NCBI GenBank assembly: GCA_004802705.1
Contig: SGPL01000311.1
Span: 1-40,013, forward strand
Direction: 5' to 3'
Length of the DNA stretch: 40,013 nt
DNA from: Bondarzewia mesenterica
Taxonomy: Eukaryota; Basidiomycota; Agaricomycetes; Russulales; Bondarzewiaceae
The first letter of the stretch is position 1, and each line of letters begins with the position of its first letter. The position numbers and the translations under genes were made by a program. The notes under the pieces were generated by a model that worked only from the letters and a program-made list of their open reading frames with translations, did no database searches and had not been told where the DNA came from. Shown piece by piece: positions 9,826 through 20,400 of the stretch.

Positions 9826-12800
9826 TCAGTAGAGTGTGATATAAGTGTGCCGATCGGTGAACGAGCTGACAAAAAATGAGTCGCATTTGTCCAGCACCGT
9901 CGAACTCAGCAAATGCCGAGGGATAGTAGGTCCACATCTCGGAAAGAGATGAACGCTGCGCTGAATTTGGTCCAGGGCGATCACAGCTGCATAACGATGA
10001 CCATTGCTGTGGTATGAGCGAGAGACCTTGTATAATAGGTGATTTTCTTCTGCCGTAGGGGGGAACGGGGAGAACCATTCAATATAGGCCAGGTGTGTCG
10101 GAACTTCGAGATTGGGAGGAAAGATGGAGCGTGCAGCTTTGATTGGCAGGCTAAATATAACTCGTACTTGCGCAACACGGTACCCTATGTCACAGTTGTC
10201 AGAGATGAACAAAAAGCAACATGATAATGACGCACCTTCAACACCAGATTCTCCACCTCCCCCAACGTTCACTAACACCGTGTCAAAGCGCGTGGGTATG
10301 GGTCAATTTCTCGTATCCCGGTATGCTGGCCAGACATGCACACTGTCGAGAGTCTCCGGAACATCTTGACAGCCTTGAGCATCCGGATTCCAGAATTTAA
10401 CTCTGTGGTAGACGGCGACAGATTTGAACGGGAGCGTTGTCTTCAAGGCGTGTTTCCGCGCTTGCTCAGTGGAGAGATTAGGGTTCCGAAGTTGGATGAT
10501 GAATTCGGCCAGGGCTACATGAAAGTCGACTGCACCGTGATTAGCAGCCAAAGAAGTAAATGACACAGACTTTGCATTGGGATACCGCGCTACATGGATA
10601 TGCAACTGTCGTTCATTGCGTAGTGGCTTTTGATTCGAAATCAACGGACGCCCCGCCAGATGCCATGCGAGAAATTTATCATGCCTGAGGACCTTCTCGT
10701 GCCATTGCAACCACAGCGTCATTTGAGTGTATTCGTCTTTGTGGTTTGTCGAGCGATAGGCATCCTTGGCGAGATCAATATGGAGACGCTCAGAATATTC
10801 TGTGTTGAAGTTATCGGCCGTCCCAAAAAGCTGAATCGAAGGCGCGTAATGGTCGAGCGAGTGCAGCTTTGGCAGCTTAAAATTCTCCCAAATCCCCATC
10901 TCCACAAATACATTTTTGTTGGCATGGAAACATTTGAGAGCATCCTCCATGTATGAAAGTGTGGTCTCGGTGTGTGAAGGATACTGAGCCAAGTAAAGAA
11001 AATCCAGCAATGCACGGACGGCCCGCACAACTCGCACAGGGGAACGGCCTCCGGGTAGAGAGAGTCCGATGATAAGACCAAGGAGGATTCGGCAAATATC
11101 CTTGTGCTCCTAGCCGGAAACGCGGGTGAGCCGTGTGATCCCATTAGAGAAAAGGTGGACATTATGATTTGGAGGCATGCGTGCGCACCGGGCATCAATC
11201 TCAGCCGCTCCAAAGGCTGCCCTCAGCCAAGATAGCAAATGCTTTACTATTCCTTGATGCAGCTGGTGAAGAATATCCGGCGTTATCAACTGGAAGATGT
11301 TCGCGTATGGTAGGTCCTCCCAAAAAGGATGATATACCGGTTTGATACCCGCATCTTCGCAGGCCTGAATGAATGCTGCTGGACCACGGTCGATAGCACT
11401 AAGAGCATCTAAGGCATTGATGAAGGACCGATCATCGCCCGTAGTGTTGCTGCCGAGGTCCTCGTTAGAAGTAAGACATTTCGGACAGTCACCCATCTTT
11501 GTGCAAGTTACTAGTACCTGCTCCGGATAGTCTCCAACGTAGGCAGCAAAAATGGGGTGGCACCGATGCACAACTCCGTCGCTACTGGCCATAGCAACTC
11601 CCGCTATGCCTACAGACCTGATCGGCTGCAAAATCTTCCACATATATGCATGAAAGAGGTTTGCGACTGCACGGCGACGGGTGTCGTCATTAGTGATGTG
11701 CCCCAGGCGAGCAGTGGGTAGATAACCGATGAGGATGTGCCCTTGTTTTGAAGGCTTGCATCGAACTTCCTTGGCTATGTTGCCAATTGTTAGATATACC
11801 GGATATGCGGACTTGCCTCGAAATTGTGTCAACTGTGTTTTGTCCGACGAGATGATCAAAGAAATTATGGTTGCACCAGGCTTTGCTTGCTCCAATGTTT
11901 TCTGCATTTTGAGATGTTAGCAAGGAAAGTACTGTCACGTTGGAGAAACTTGAACTTGCCTGAACACGCCACCACCATTTACCTGTATGCATCTGATGAT
12001 ACATGCAGATCGTCATATCCTCATCGGCATAGTGCCGCTCAGGTGCAAATACCATTGACGGAAGGAAATCCGGATTGCTGTACAGCATCTCTATGCACTG
12101 CAGCACATTTCGAAAGTATACCTCATACGCCTGGCCGTCAACACATATCGTCTTGCAGTCGAACTGCGAAACGTCCAGAAAATGCTTGTCGATTCGAGTA
12201 TTTAGCTCTTGCGTTGTCTTGTAGGATAGCTGGAGCCTATCCTGAACCTAGAACGACAGATCATCTATCAAGATATCAGATACCATAACTGAAAAGAACG
12301 TACTCCTTCAATCCTGAGCAACTCGGAGATAGCATTCAAACTGGGCCCACGCATTTTTGCCCAGCGCGCAAACTCCCAGTTCAATTTGCTTCCGAATGGC
12401 TCCCACGGATTCTCAGCGCAGTGATTATTACCATCACAAGCTTGAAACTTTGCTCGCAACTCCTCGTCATATTCCAAATATGCCGATGTGCCACTATCTT
12501 GTATAGGAGTGCCTGCATTCCCTCCGAAATGAACAACGGTCGGTTCGCACCACAAATGCTCCTCGTCTTGAATTCGCATCTCTCGATCAAGCTGCTCAAG
12601 TTCATCGTCATCCATCGGAGTGATTTCATTGGATGGTGACATAAGAGTGACCTGGGCTGCGGGCTGATAATCAAGAGGTAAGTCCTCTTCTTCATCCATA
12701 TCTAAATCATCATTGGCGGCAGCAAAGGGGTCAGCAGGGTCTTCATGGATAGCTTCGTCATCCTCTTGTCCCCATCCAAAATTGTCTTCAGCATCGGTAA

Positions 12801-13014
12801 AAGGGTCCTGCAATAATGGGAAAGAAGAGCAGAAAGCAGGATTAGCATCATCAAAGGGCACAGGAGTATCCTTGTTGAATGAAGAGTCTGGATCTGTGAG
12901 AGCACGGTGATGTTCTCGGATAACAACGCAGCGAGGATCCTGTGTTGTTCGAATATGCCTGGTGAATGCGCCTTCCCCGAAAAGACTACGACAGCCTGGG
13001 CAATAGACAGACAT
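9826..13014 (-). pseudogene. Plavaka-type transposase with two in-frame stops
   Basis: Exons on the minus strand are about 13014-12304, 12247-11960, 11901-10236 and 10184-9826. The N-terminus has a zinc-finger-like CPGCRSLF...H...C motif and a long acidic segment, followed by NWEFARWAKMRGPS. The core contains NPDFLPSMVFAPERHY, WWWRVQ, LIISSDKTQLTQFRGKSAYP, HPIFAAYVGDYPEQVLV, the C-x2-C of GDCPKCLTS, ITPDILHQLHQGIVKHLLSW, and KLHSLDHYAPSIQLFGTADNFNTEYSERLHID. The C-terminus has VRVIFSLP and HLAYIEWFSPFP. These are hallmarks of the Plavaka clade of CACTA-like transposases abundant in Agaricomycetes. The order and length (about 980 codons) look complete. A TAG at 11110-11112 (SG-stop-EHKD) and a TGA at 10303-10305 (RN-stop-PIPTRFD) interrupt otherwise continuous frame. 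The intron at 11902-11959 has a GC donor. Confidence 0.85.
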
Positions 13015-13249
13015 TAAGAGTATGATGAACAGCTAGAATTTGCTGGAGTACGAACAAGCAAGATGTCTAAGTCATGGTAACGCGATCAAACACCGCCACA
13101 TTTCCTAGCCACAGATTTGTCAGGTTGAAATTACGAAAATCTGAACTCAACGACTAACCGTTGGTTAAACCACTCCGATATCTCCCCTCCTTAATCTTCA
13201 AAAAGATACACCACAGGAACTCCTTTACCTCAAATTTCTCATTTCTTCT
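13015..13249. promoter_or_regulatory. Shared divergent promoter region of transposase and DUF6532 gene
   Basis: The transposase ATG (13014, minus) and the DUF6532-gene ATG (13250, plus) face away from each other across 235 bp, so both promoters must lie here or overlap. A small inverted motif TAACC-GT-TGGTTA is seen at about 13156-13168. I see no clear TATA box. The head-to-head layout suggests co-regulation. Confidence 0.5.
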
Positions 13250-16084
13250 ATGGTGGCACCTAAAACACAATCACAAACTGAACAAGATGTGCTCGAGGGT
13301 AACAAAGACGTACCAAAGCTAACGCGTCAGCAAAAGGCTGCTCTGACACGGGCAGCGAACAAAGCAAAGATGAATGTGGATGTGGGTGATAATGCCGTCA
13401 GTCATTCACCCTTACTTGACAGCAGTAGTGAAAACTGTGCTCGAGGTCAGTATTCTGTTGTTTGACTCCTCATCTCAACAATGCTTAACACGTGGTTGTT
13501 GCGCGTTCCGTGCGAAGCACCGCGTGGGGCTAAAACGAAGATGCTAGAGAATCCCCGTACGTAACTGAATGACATGCAGATAGATAGCGGACAAAATACT
13601 GACCAAGTTTTCTTTAACAGCGTGGCGGGCAGGTGCGAGGCATGCAACACACGTCACACCGAAGGCTGTCGATGATGCAAAACCGAGAGGCATCAGTGCC
13701 ACTGCACAAAAGCATGCTGCATCCCCATCGCAGCTCCAAAGTTCTCGCGCAAAAGCAAAAAAGCAAAAGTCAGGTAGCGTGATAATCGACTCTTCGCATT
13801 GTGGAAAACATACCAATTGCTTGCAGCATCCGAGTTGCAAATAGGAGAACTTCGGGGCACATCACGCGAATTAGGCAACAGTTCCACAATTGCGCAGACC
13901 AGATTGAGTAGGTCTAACCCCCGACACTAGAGCAAGATTAGAACTGACAATTCTGAAGTAAAAAGGAAAAGATACCTGGTCGCGGATGATGACTCGAATT
14001 CTGGCGAGAATGGTAAGTCAAATTTTGTGGAAGATCTGAAAGTATGACTTACTAATCACTTGGCCATTGTAAGACGAAGATACTGAAGGTCCAGTTGTTG
14101 ATGTTGCAGAAGATATCGGGATGATAGACGAAGATGCTCCAGAACAGGATATGACTGAATCTGATGAGTATATAGGGACAGACCGGCGTGAATCTGACGC
14201 TGAACTTGAATACTTACCTCAAGTACAAATTCAACAGGATCAGGCCAACATACATGATGTGATCGAAGACAATCAAGCTGAATGTGGTGACGTGGATGAT
14301 CTTGATGGTTACATAAGTCAACGCTTGATGCCATCAGATGGTGCGGAAGGAGTCGAGAAGTGGTATTCGGACGAAGAGATGAGTGCGCCGCGTGTAGATG
14401 AGGTGAAGCAGAGAAGGAGATTAATGAAGTTAGTAAAGAGATTTGAGCAGGCAGTATGTACTCAAGATTATAGGGGTAAGATATGTACTGATTCGCCAAT
14501 TTTGCAGATTCCAGAGTGGATGAAATCAGATGATGAGGGTTGGCAGTCAGAGCACGAGGTAAAACGCGGAAAGCACTATAGCAAGACGCCTTCGAGTCAC
14601 GGATCTGTGCCACAATCTACTAGCTCAAAGACGAAATCAGTAGCAGAATCCAAGCATATAAAATCACGGAGGAAGAACAATATAGATAGCTACAAAAATA
14701 CGAGCGGCGAGAAAGATCTCTGACACCCAATATCACGATCAAAAGTAAGTAGTGAGAACTCGAAAGCTTAGTTGCTGAATCGTTTTGACAGGGTGATAAA
14801 AAGCCGCAATCGGAGACAGAAAAGGTCAACAATAGTGGTGAGGAGGTTGAAGAAGATGAAGAGAATACAGACGATGAAGGGGAAATGGAGAAGATAAAGT
14901 TGAAGGAAAAGGCGGAGAAGGCAGGGAGCCGCACGGTTAGGAGATGGCCGATCTGGACTGAGGTCATCGTTCCTGATCGTAGGGGACGTTGGTCTATCTC
15001 AGACCAAGACCGAAGAGTCCACAAAGTCCTAACACGCACTGCTTCAAAGGAACTTCCAAAGATTCTCTGCTTTGAAAATGCCTTCCCACTTGCTGATATA
15101 CGAGGGACTCTTTTACGATCTGCTCTTGTTCGCGTGGCTACTGAACTCGGACAAGACGTTATCAAGGAGCAGCTTTTGGCTGACACGGCCTACGTTGAAG
15201 TGATGGGGAAAATCGTAAGCCATTTTTCTTGATATGAACTTGTACTGAATGTCATGTTTCATAGCCCGAAGGTCGCATGTCTAATTTCTGCCTGGATTTG
15301 AAGAAGATTACTATGAAAAGCGTGAAGACCTCGTACGAATTGGCAAAAATCCCAGTTAACAAGTATGTCGCTATTCTTTGGGAGCTTCTAAAGGAGCCTA
15401 CGTATCTTTACATTTTCCCGGGTCGTATCCATGAGGTGAGTAATTGCAGTTCTATCTTCACTTGTGTGTAAAGTGGATCAACTTACAATAAGGCCAGAAT
15501 GGGCGCTGGAAGTTCAGTGCCGATGAGCCTTTCTGTCACCCTTGTATAACTGAGATCCTTCGAGAGGCCTTTTTTAAGGATGGTGATGAGATGTTGTTTC
15601 AATTTAAGGCGGAGGATTACATTTCGAGCATATCGGAGGGACCTCGCGCGCATGAACGTGAGCTACCCGCGTCGATGGTGGCCTTAGTTGCAACCTTGGC
15701 AAGTGGTGCAGATGATCAATACTGGAGTATACTTTCTGATCTATTCTTGATTTCAGATTCATAGCACGCTTGATGGGTTTAAATTAGGACTCGATCGCAC
15801 CAAGGTGGATTTGAGGACGGAGACCTACGTAGAGCACTACCGCAATCATATGGCAACGTTAAAGCAGCTTCGAGATGAGGATATCGAGGTCTACCATGAC
15901 CTGATGGCTCATTTATACTGAGTCGCATCGTGCGCTTTCTTTTTGACGTGGGCAAGTTGCGATACTAATCATTCCTTACAGTGCTACTTCTGAAAAGTCT
16001 GCACGTCAGGCCAGAGGGACTGCAAATACCCACGTTAATGCTGCGAAGGTTTCCAAGCGCTTTAGCCAGCATCATCGGGCTTAG
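13250..16084 (+). CDS. DUF6532 domain protein, partner gene of the transposon
   Basis: The start at ATG 13250 (MVAPKTQSQTEQDVLEGNKD) precedes a basic, low-complexity N-terminus (KLTRQQKAALTRAANKAK) spread over several short exons. An acidic middle region follows (IDEDAPEQDMTESDEY, DEEMSAPRVDEVKQRRR). The DUF6532 domain runs from about 15000 to 15920: LLRSALVRVATELG, VMGKI-PEGRMSNFCLDLKK, AILWELLKEPTYLY, FCHPCITEILREAFF, ASMVALVATL-IHSTLDGF, YVEHYRNHMATLKQL. The domain is widespread in Agaricomycetes, often near transposons, and its function is unknown to me. Introns are of usual size; the one at 15699-15756 has a GC donor. The frame meets TGA at 15919-15921, but a coherent last exon (15982-16084, ending HHRA) would join if the donor read GTGAGT and not CTGAGT, so a donor mutation may have shortened the protein. 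Some middle exon joins are uncertain. Confidence 0.7.
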
Positions 16085-16509
16085 ATACTGCAACTGATCA
16101 TTGGCTATCCTACGGTCACAGTAGTCGCTTATTTAATTTTTCGCTGATGCTGTTTATATTTGTGCGCACACCGCAGCACTTTTCTCTTAGTTATTCTCAC
16201 ATCCCCGCTCAGTGTTTTCTTAGAATCTCTTATTCCATTATTGCTTGATATACTTTAGATAGCTCATTCATATCAGATTGGAAAATTATACTATTGGCAA
16301 TGTTACTTTTGCGTGCAAAATAAGCAGTATTTGAGATTAAATTAGTACATAGCTTGTCCAAATTATGAATCTTAGAGACAAAGAATAGAGATATTATTTG
16401 TTATGGATTGAGGACAGATTAGAACTATTCTTAACTCAATGGGTCCCACTGAAAAGCAGGGGGTAACTTAGAATGATCTCAGAACAATGAGTACTCAAAA
16501 TGTCTATAT
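16085..16509. other. AT-rich right subterminal region of the transposon, no gene
   Basis: This is AT-rich sequence without an open frame of note. Repeated GTTCTCA/GTTCTGA and AGTACT words near 16470-16540 are candidates for subterminal transposase-binding repeats. Confidence 0.5.
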
Positions 16510-16551
16510 GAGAACAAATAAGTACTAATAAGTTCTCAATTAGGAGGGGGG
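16510..16551 (-). repeat. Right terminal inverted repeat and subterminal hairpin
   Basis: Positions 16535-16551 read CTCAATTAGGAGGGGGG, the inverse of the left end with one extra T. Positions 16510-16537 form a hairpin with arms GAGAAC and GTTCTC around an AGTACT centre. The paired C-run ends define the proposed 12.2-kb element. Confidence 0.65.
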
Positions 16552-16971
16552 TAATTCCCTGATGCAAGGTGCATAGGATGAGTGGTGCGAGAAGCGTAAC
16601 GTAAGTGTCCGTCGAAGAAACAAAATAGACCGTGCGCTACAGGCGCGTTTGATATCCCAACACGTACAGCACGTTATGACTGACGATGCGCACGGACAAG
16701 AACTTGCTGGCGTGCATGCTGAGCGCTGAGCAATGCAAGAGCAATGCACGTCATGTAACGCAATGAGGTCAGCAACGTCAATGGAAACCGAAACTCCATC
16801 TCGGCAAGGGACAATCCGCTCCTACTTACCAATTCTCTCGTGCTCTGGTTCTTGGGATCGGAATCGAAAGTGGGGCATGGGGCTTGCAATTTGCATATAA
16901 TGGCTCACTTGCATTCCTGAATAGCTACTCCTCCTGCCCAATTGTCGAATTGCGTTATACTCGCTCGCACT
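16552..16971. other. Intergenic region between transposon end and DUF4336 gene
   Basis: No gene is recognised. It should hold the promoter of the DUF4336 gene, whose start codon lies 420 bp from the transposon end. No convincing TATA box was identified. Confidence 0.5.
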
Positions 16972-18233
16972 ATGACAGATATCGTTATTCGCGAGGTAAC
17001 AGATGTGTCTTGCTTGGGTATCTCTGCATTTCTGACAAGTAGTATGCTTGTCTTCAGGTTACCAAAGATGTGTGGACCTTCTCCAAGTATGCACCTTAGC
17101 CTTGTCTCCTCCCCAATACGCTAACCAGCCTCTGCTCAGGCCGTTCATGCGCCTCGGATTTCTTCCCATCGGCGGGCGTTCTACGGCTATCAAATTGAGT
17201 AACGGCGACGTATGGGTTCTCGCTTCCACGCCATTGACTGACGACACGAAGAAGACCTTAGCCAACTTGGGTCCAGTGAAATATATCATCAGCGCGGACG
17301 CCGTACATCACCTCTACCTCGGTGCGTATTGTGCTTAGGTCCATGTGTGGCAAGCGGTTTATGGTCGGATTATTTACGTGAATTCATAGGCGAGTTTAAG
17401 AAGGCATATCCTGAAGCCAAACTATTGGCGGTTGAGGAAGTGGTAGAAAAGAAGAAGAACGAGGGGCTGGAGTTCGCTGGCTGTGAGTATCATAGACTCT
17501 GGTCGTTCCTTGCACAAGGGGGTGTCTGACGTTTTGTCAGTCTGGGGGGACAAGCAGCGAGAGCCGAAGTTCGGCTTTGAAGGCGAGGTGAGTGACGATC
17601 CTTGTCAGAGCTTTGCTTTACTTGTACTCATTTTATAAATTTCTGCCACAGATCAAGTCATGGTGCTTTCATTATCTCTCCCCTCAAACGGGTTTTGAAT
17701 GCTAAAATTTTCCAAAGTTACTTCTCCGGCTTCAAAAACAAAGATGTAGCGTTTTTGCATGAACCCTCCAAGACCCTCGTTGAAGCTGATCTGCTATTCA
17801 ACATGCCTGCGATTGAACAAGTGCGTTTTTTAATAAATTTCCTCAGGTCCTATTAAGCCATTCAACGCAACTCGGTGTGGCTAGTACTCGAGATCGTGGT
17901 TTTCTGGCCGCACACCATTCTTTGGCAACCCTTATTCCACCCTCCAGAAGAAGATGATGTGGAGCCTCGGCGTCGACAAAGAGTAAGTATTATTATCTCC
18001 AAGTATATCTCTCTCGCTCAAGTGCTTGAATTACCCCAGAGCCATGAAGAGAGATGCGAGGACGGTTGCTGGGTGGGATTTCAATAGGATCATTCCTTGC
18101 CATGGAGTACATTTCGTTTGCCTTGCAAATTCAAAGCACCAACATTAATGTCCCTTGTTTCATTTTGCAGGACGTTATAGAGAAGGATGGGAACAAAGCA
18201 TGGCGTGCAACGTATGAACATTACCTCAACTAA
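16972..18233 (+). CDS. DUF4336 (metallo-beta-lactamase-like) protein
   Basis: The start at ATG 16972 gives MTDIVIRE, joined across introns to VTKDVWTFSK, PFMRLGFLPIGGRSTAIKL, GDVWVLASTPLTDDTKKTL, PVKYIISADAVHHLYLGEFKKAYPEAKLLAVE, FWGDKQREPKFGFEGEIKSC, YFSGFKNKDVAFLHEPSKTL, EADLLFNMPAIEQ, NPYSTLQKKMMWSLGVDKE, AMKRDARTVAGWDFNRIIPCHG and DVIEKDGNKAWRATYEHYLN, ending TAA at 18231-18233. This is the full length (about 270 residues) of fungal DUF4336 proteins, which adopt a beta-lactamase fold and are probably cytosolic hydrolases of unknown substrate. The short exon after PAIEQ, near 17880-17900, seems to need a one-base shift to join GVASTR to WFSGRTPFFGNPYS, so either a small frameshift or an intron I did not resolve is present. 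All other splice sites are regular GT-AG. Confidence 0.75.
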
Positions 18234-20400
18234 CCTATTGAGCAACAGCGCTCCGGCCACCCGCGTCGACGTGGTACTGTACTTGTAAATTTTCTCGTGA
18301 GCAATTGATTCCTTTTCATGTTGGTCTGAAAAGGGGAGGGCATGCATATGCCGATCGACGCTTGTTTGAATCTCATGCCCCATCCGCAACTCGGTACCTT
18401 TCTTTTCAGAGATTTTAAACTCTTCTATCAAATTGCCATTGCGCAATTGACGGTGCCTTCTGTGGCCATGTCGCGGCCTTGGAAACCTAAGTCGTCGCCT
18501 TCGTCGCCAGTTCAATTTTCCATGCAGAATACGCTTGGGTTTCGAGTAATTTTTTGTCTCTCGGGGATACCTTCAAGCCCTTGATCCAGATCTAGCGCCT
18601 GCTTAGTGCGAAATTCCCGCATATCGACTTGGGGACCGTTGGGTTTGGGTTTCATCTAGTCTCCGTTGCTGACCTAACACAGAAGACAGTCGTTCTTTAT
18701 TCAATTCACCAACTATCGTTCCACAAAAACTCACGTAGTCCTGGGCCGTCCATTGTCCAAATCCGGACCCGATATCTGTAGTTGCGACTTTGGATAGCTT
18801 TGGATTAAGCAGCTTCTTGAAGCCCTGAGTGACGGGGTACACCAGGTGAACCAAAGTGAACGGGATTGGTGGCCGCCGCCCCGGCTCGAAGCAACGATGG
18901 CCCTCTGAGTCAGACCACGATCGCTGCGATTATTCTGAGTCCGCTGTTTCGTACGACCAGGACTCAGAACTAGTTCTCCCCGGTTCTCATCATGCCTGTG
19001 AAGGTGTGCTGCGACTCGTCTTTACTCAGGGGCTATGCTTTAATTTGCAGACAGTCACCACCGTGGCCGGACTTCATACAAGCCTTGACGTGGAAATGTG
19101 GACATTACCGGAGCGGCCTACCGTCTTCCCTTGCATTACTTGAATAACCTCTTTTACAATGGTCGTCATTTGAGAAAGTGTAAGTACTAGTCAGTCGACC
19201 ACTTGGGAAAGTAGAATGCATTTGGTCATCCCAAGGCAAAGTAGACCCTCAGGATCTTTCTGTCTGACATTATGATGTTCTCCGGCTTCGTTAGTAAAAG
19301 CTAGCAGAGTTTCGTTGGTAAGTCGTCGGACAAAACTATATATCTTTCATCTTCTATTAATAAATACTCATTTATAGCGTCCCTTCACTGACAAATGCTC
19401 TCGAATCTGAATCATCATTATGCCAGGGTATATGGTTTTCCCCCTCCTAAATACTGTTTTGCAACAAATGGCCACCATGACAAGTCTGAATGGCAACTAA
19501 GCCCGCTCTGACTGCTGTCTTAGTTCACCATCACTCGGCTATACTCGGTACAATACCGGATTTCTGACCAGGTATGTCATCAGTCAGAATGTTGTGCGAT
19601 TTAACCCGAGGCCGGCCTGGCTGTATGCAATCTGGCATGGTAGTCTCCCCGAGGAGACTTTCCTTCAATTGCCGAAGAAGGCCGCATTCTCAAGTATCGA
19701 ATTACGAATTCCTAGCCTATCATGTCCGCTCTCACGATGTCTTGTGAGTGGGATCGCGGAATGGACCAATTATCGTAGTCCTCCGTAGTCACGAGCTCGT
19801 TTAGCGGCGCATGCACCGCTGTCAGTGTTTGCTCTCTAAGTGAGTATCTGTTGAGAGATTGGCAGATGACTGATCATATCCGTGCTCGATTTCAGTGTTG
19901 ATTCCTCCCCACAGTATCATTTTTGCTTGATGTGCTTGTCATGATGTAACGGCTGTAGCTCGCGGCTCTTTCCGAGGCCGATCCAGTGGACAAAGCACGC
20001 ACCCAAGTGTGCATGATCTCCGTCTTTCACTTGCTCGTTACCCATGTAATACGATCCACTCTATGATCTGTCACCTACCACGTTTCATTCCTTTCTACGG
20101 GATCAGGCGGGCATGCGGGGAGTTTTCAGTCAAATCTGGATAAAGGCACTTTCATGTTCCGGGTCTGTACGACAGTCATCCACTACCCTTCGGGGCCTCT
20201 CTGACAGACGACTGGATTGTATCAGGATCAAACGCTCCTATGGGTATCGCAACCCGTCCTAGTGCCGCGTTCACACGATGTGACGTGGGTAATCGGCTAT
20301 ATGTCCTCGCGTATAAGGTGCTGCACTGTGCAGTTTCAGGTATACATACATGCACGCCTCCATTCGCCACTTGGATTTGTTGACCCAGCTTGAGTCGGCT
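18234..20400. other. Gene-poor region, no recognised gene
   Basis: Short open frames occur, such as minus 18854-18603 (PVTQGFKKLLNPKLSKVATT, TDIGSGFGQWTAQDYVSF) and plus 18856-19143, but I do not recognise them and codon structure is weak. The minus one looks more protein-like and could be a remnant. A lone C-run sequence, CCCCCTCCTAAATACTG at about 19440-19456, resembles the transposon end but has no partner that I can see. The 5' region of the zinc-finger/RING gene lies at the right side. Confidence 0.4.

Larger units (their letters stand above)
4361..16551. mobile_element. Plavaka-type (CACTA-like) DNA transposon carrying host gene fragments
   Basis: The left end at 4361 starts with a run of C followed by TCCTAATGAG. 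The right end at 16551, read on the opposite strand, is CCCCCC-TCCTAATTGAG. The two ends match over the first 13 bases and again over GAG, in inverted orientation. Between them lie a Plavaka-like transposase gene (minus) and a DUF6532 gene (plus) that diverge from a 235-bp region. Between the transposase and the left end are truncated copies of unrelated host genes. The subterminal 150 bp at both ends are AT-rich with short inverted repeats. I could not identify a clear target-site duplication (flanks AAA and TAA), so the boundaries rest on the inverted ends alone. The transposase carries stops, so the copy is probably non-autonomous now. Confidence 0.65.

Noticed and set aside
14056..15186. 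Minus-strand frames of 185 and 188 codons
   Set aside because: Antisense to exons of the DUF6532 gene; serine-rich without motifs.
18603..18854. Minus-strand 83-codon frame as a gene
   Set aside because: Looks somewhat protein-like but no family recognised, no splice structure or conserved start; noted only within the gap entry.
19436..19460. A C-run sequence (CCCCCTCCTAAATACTG) like the Plavaka end, as a possible second element end
   Set aside because: Only about 12 bases match, there is no inverted partner nearby and no transposase between, so it may be chance.
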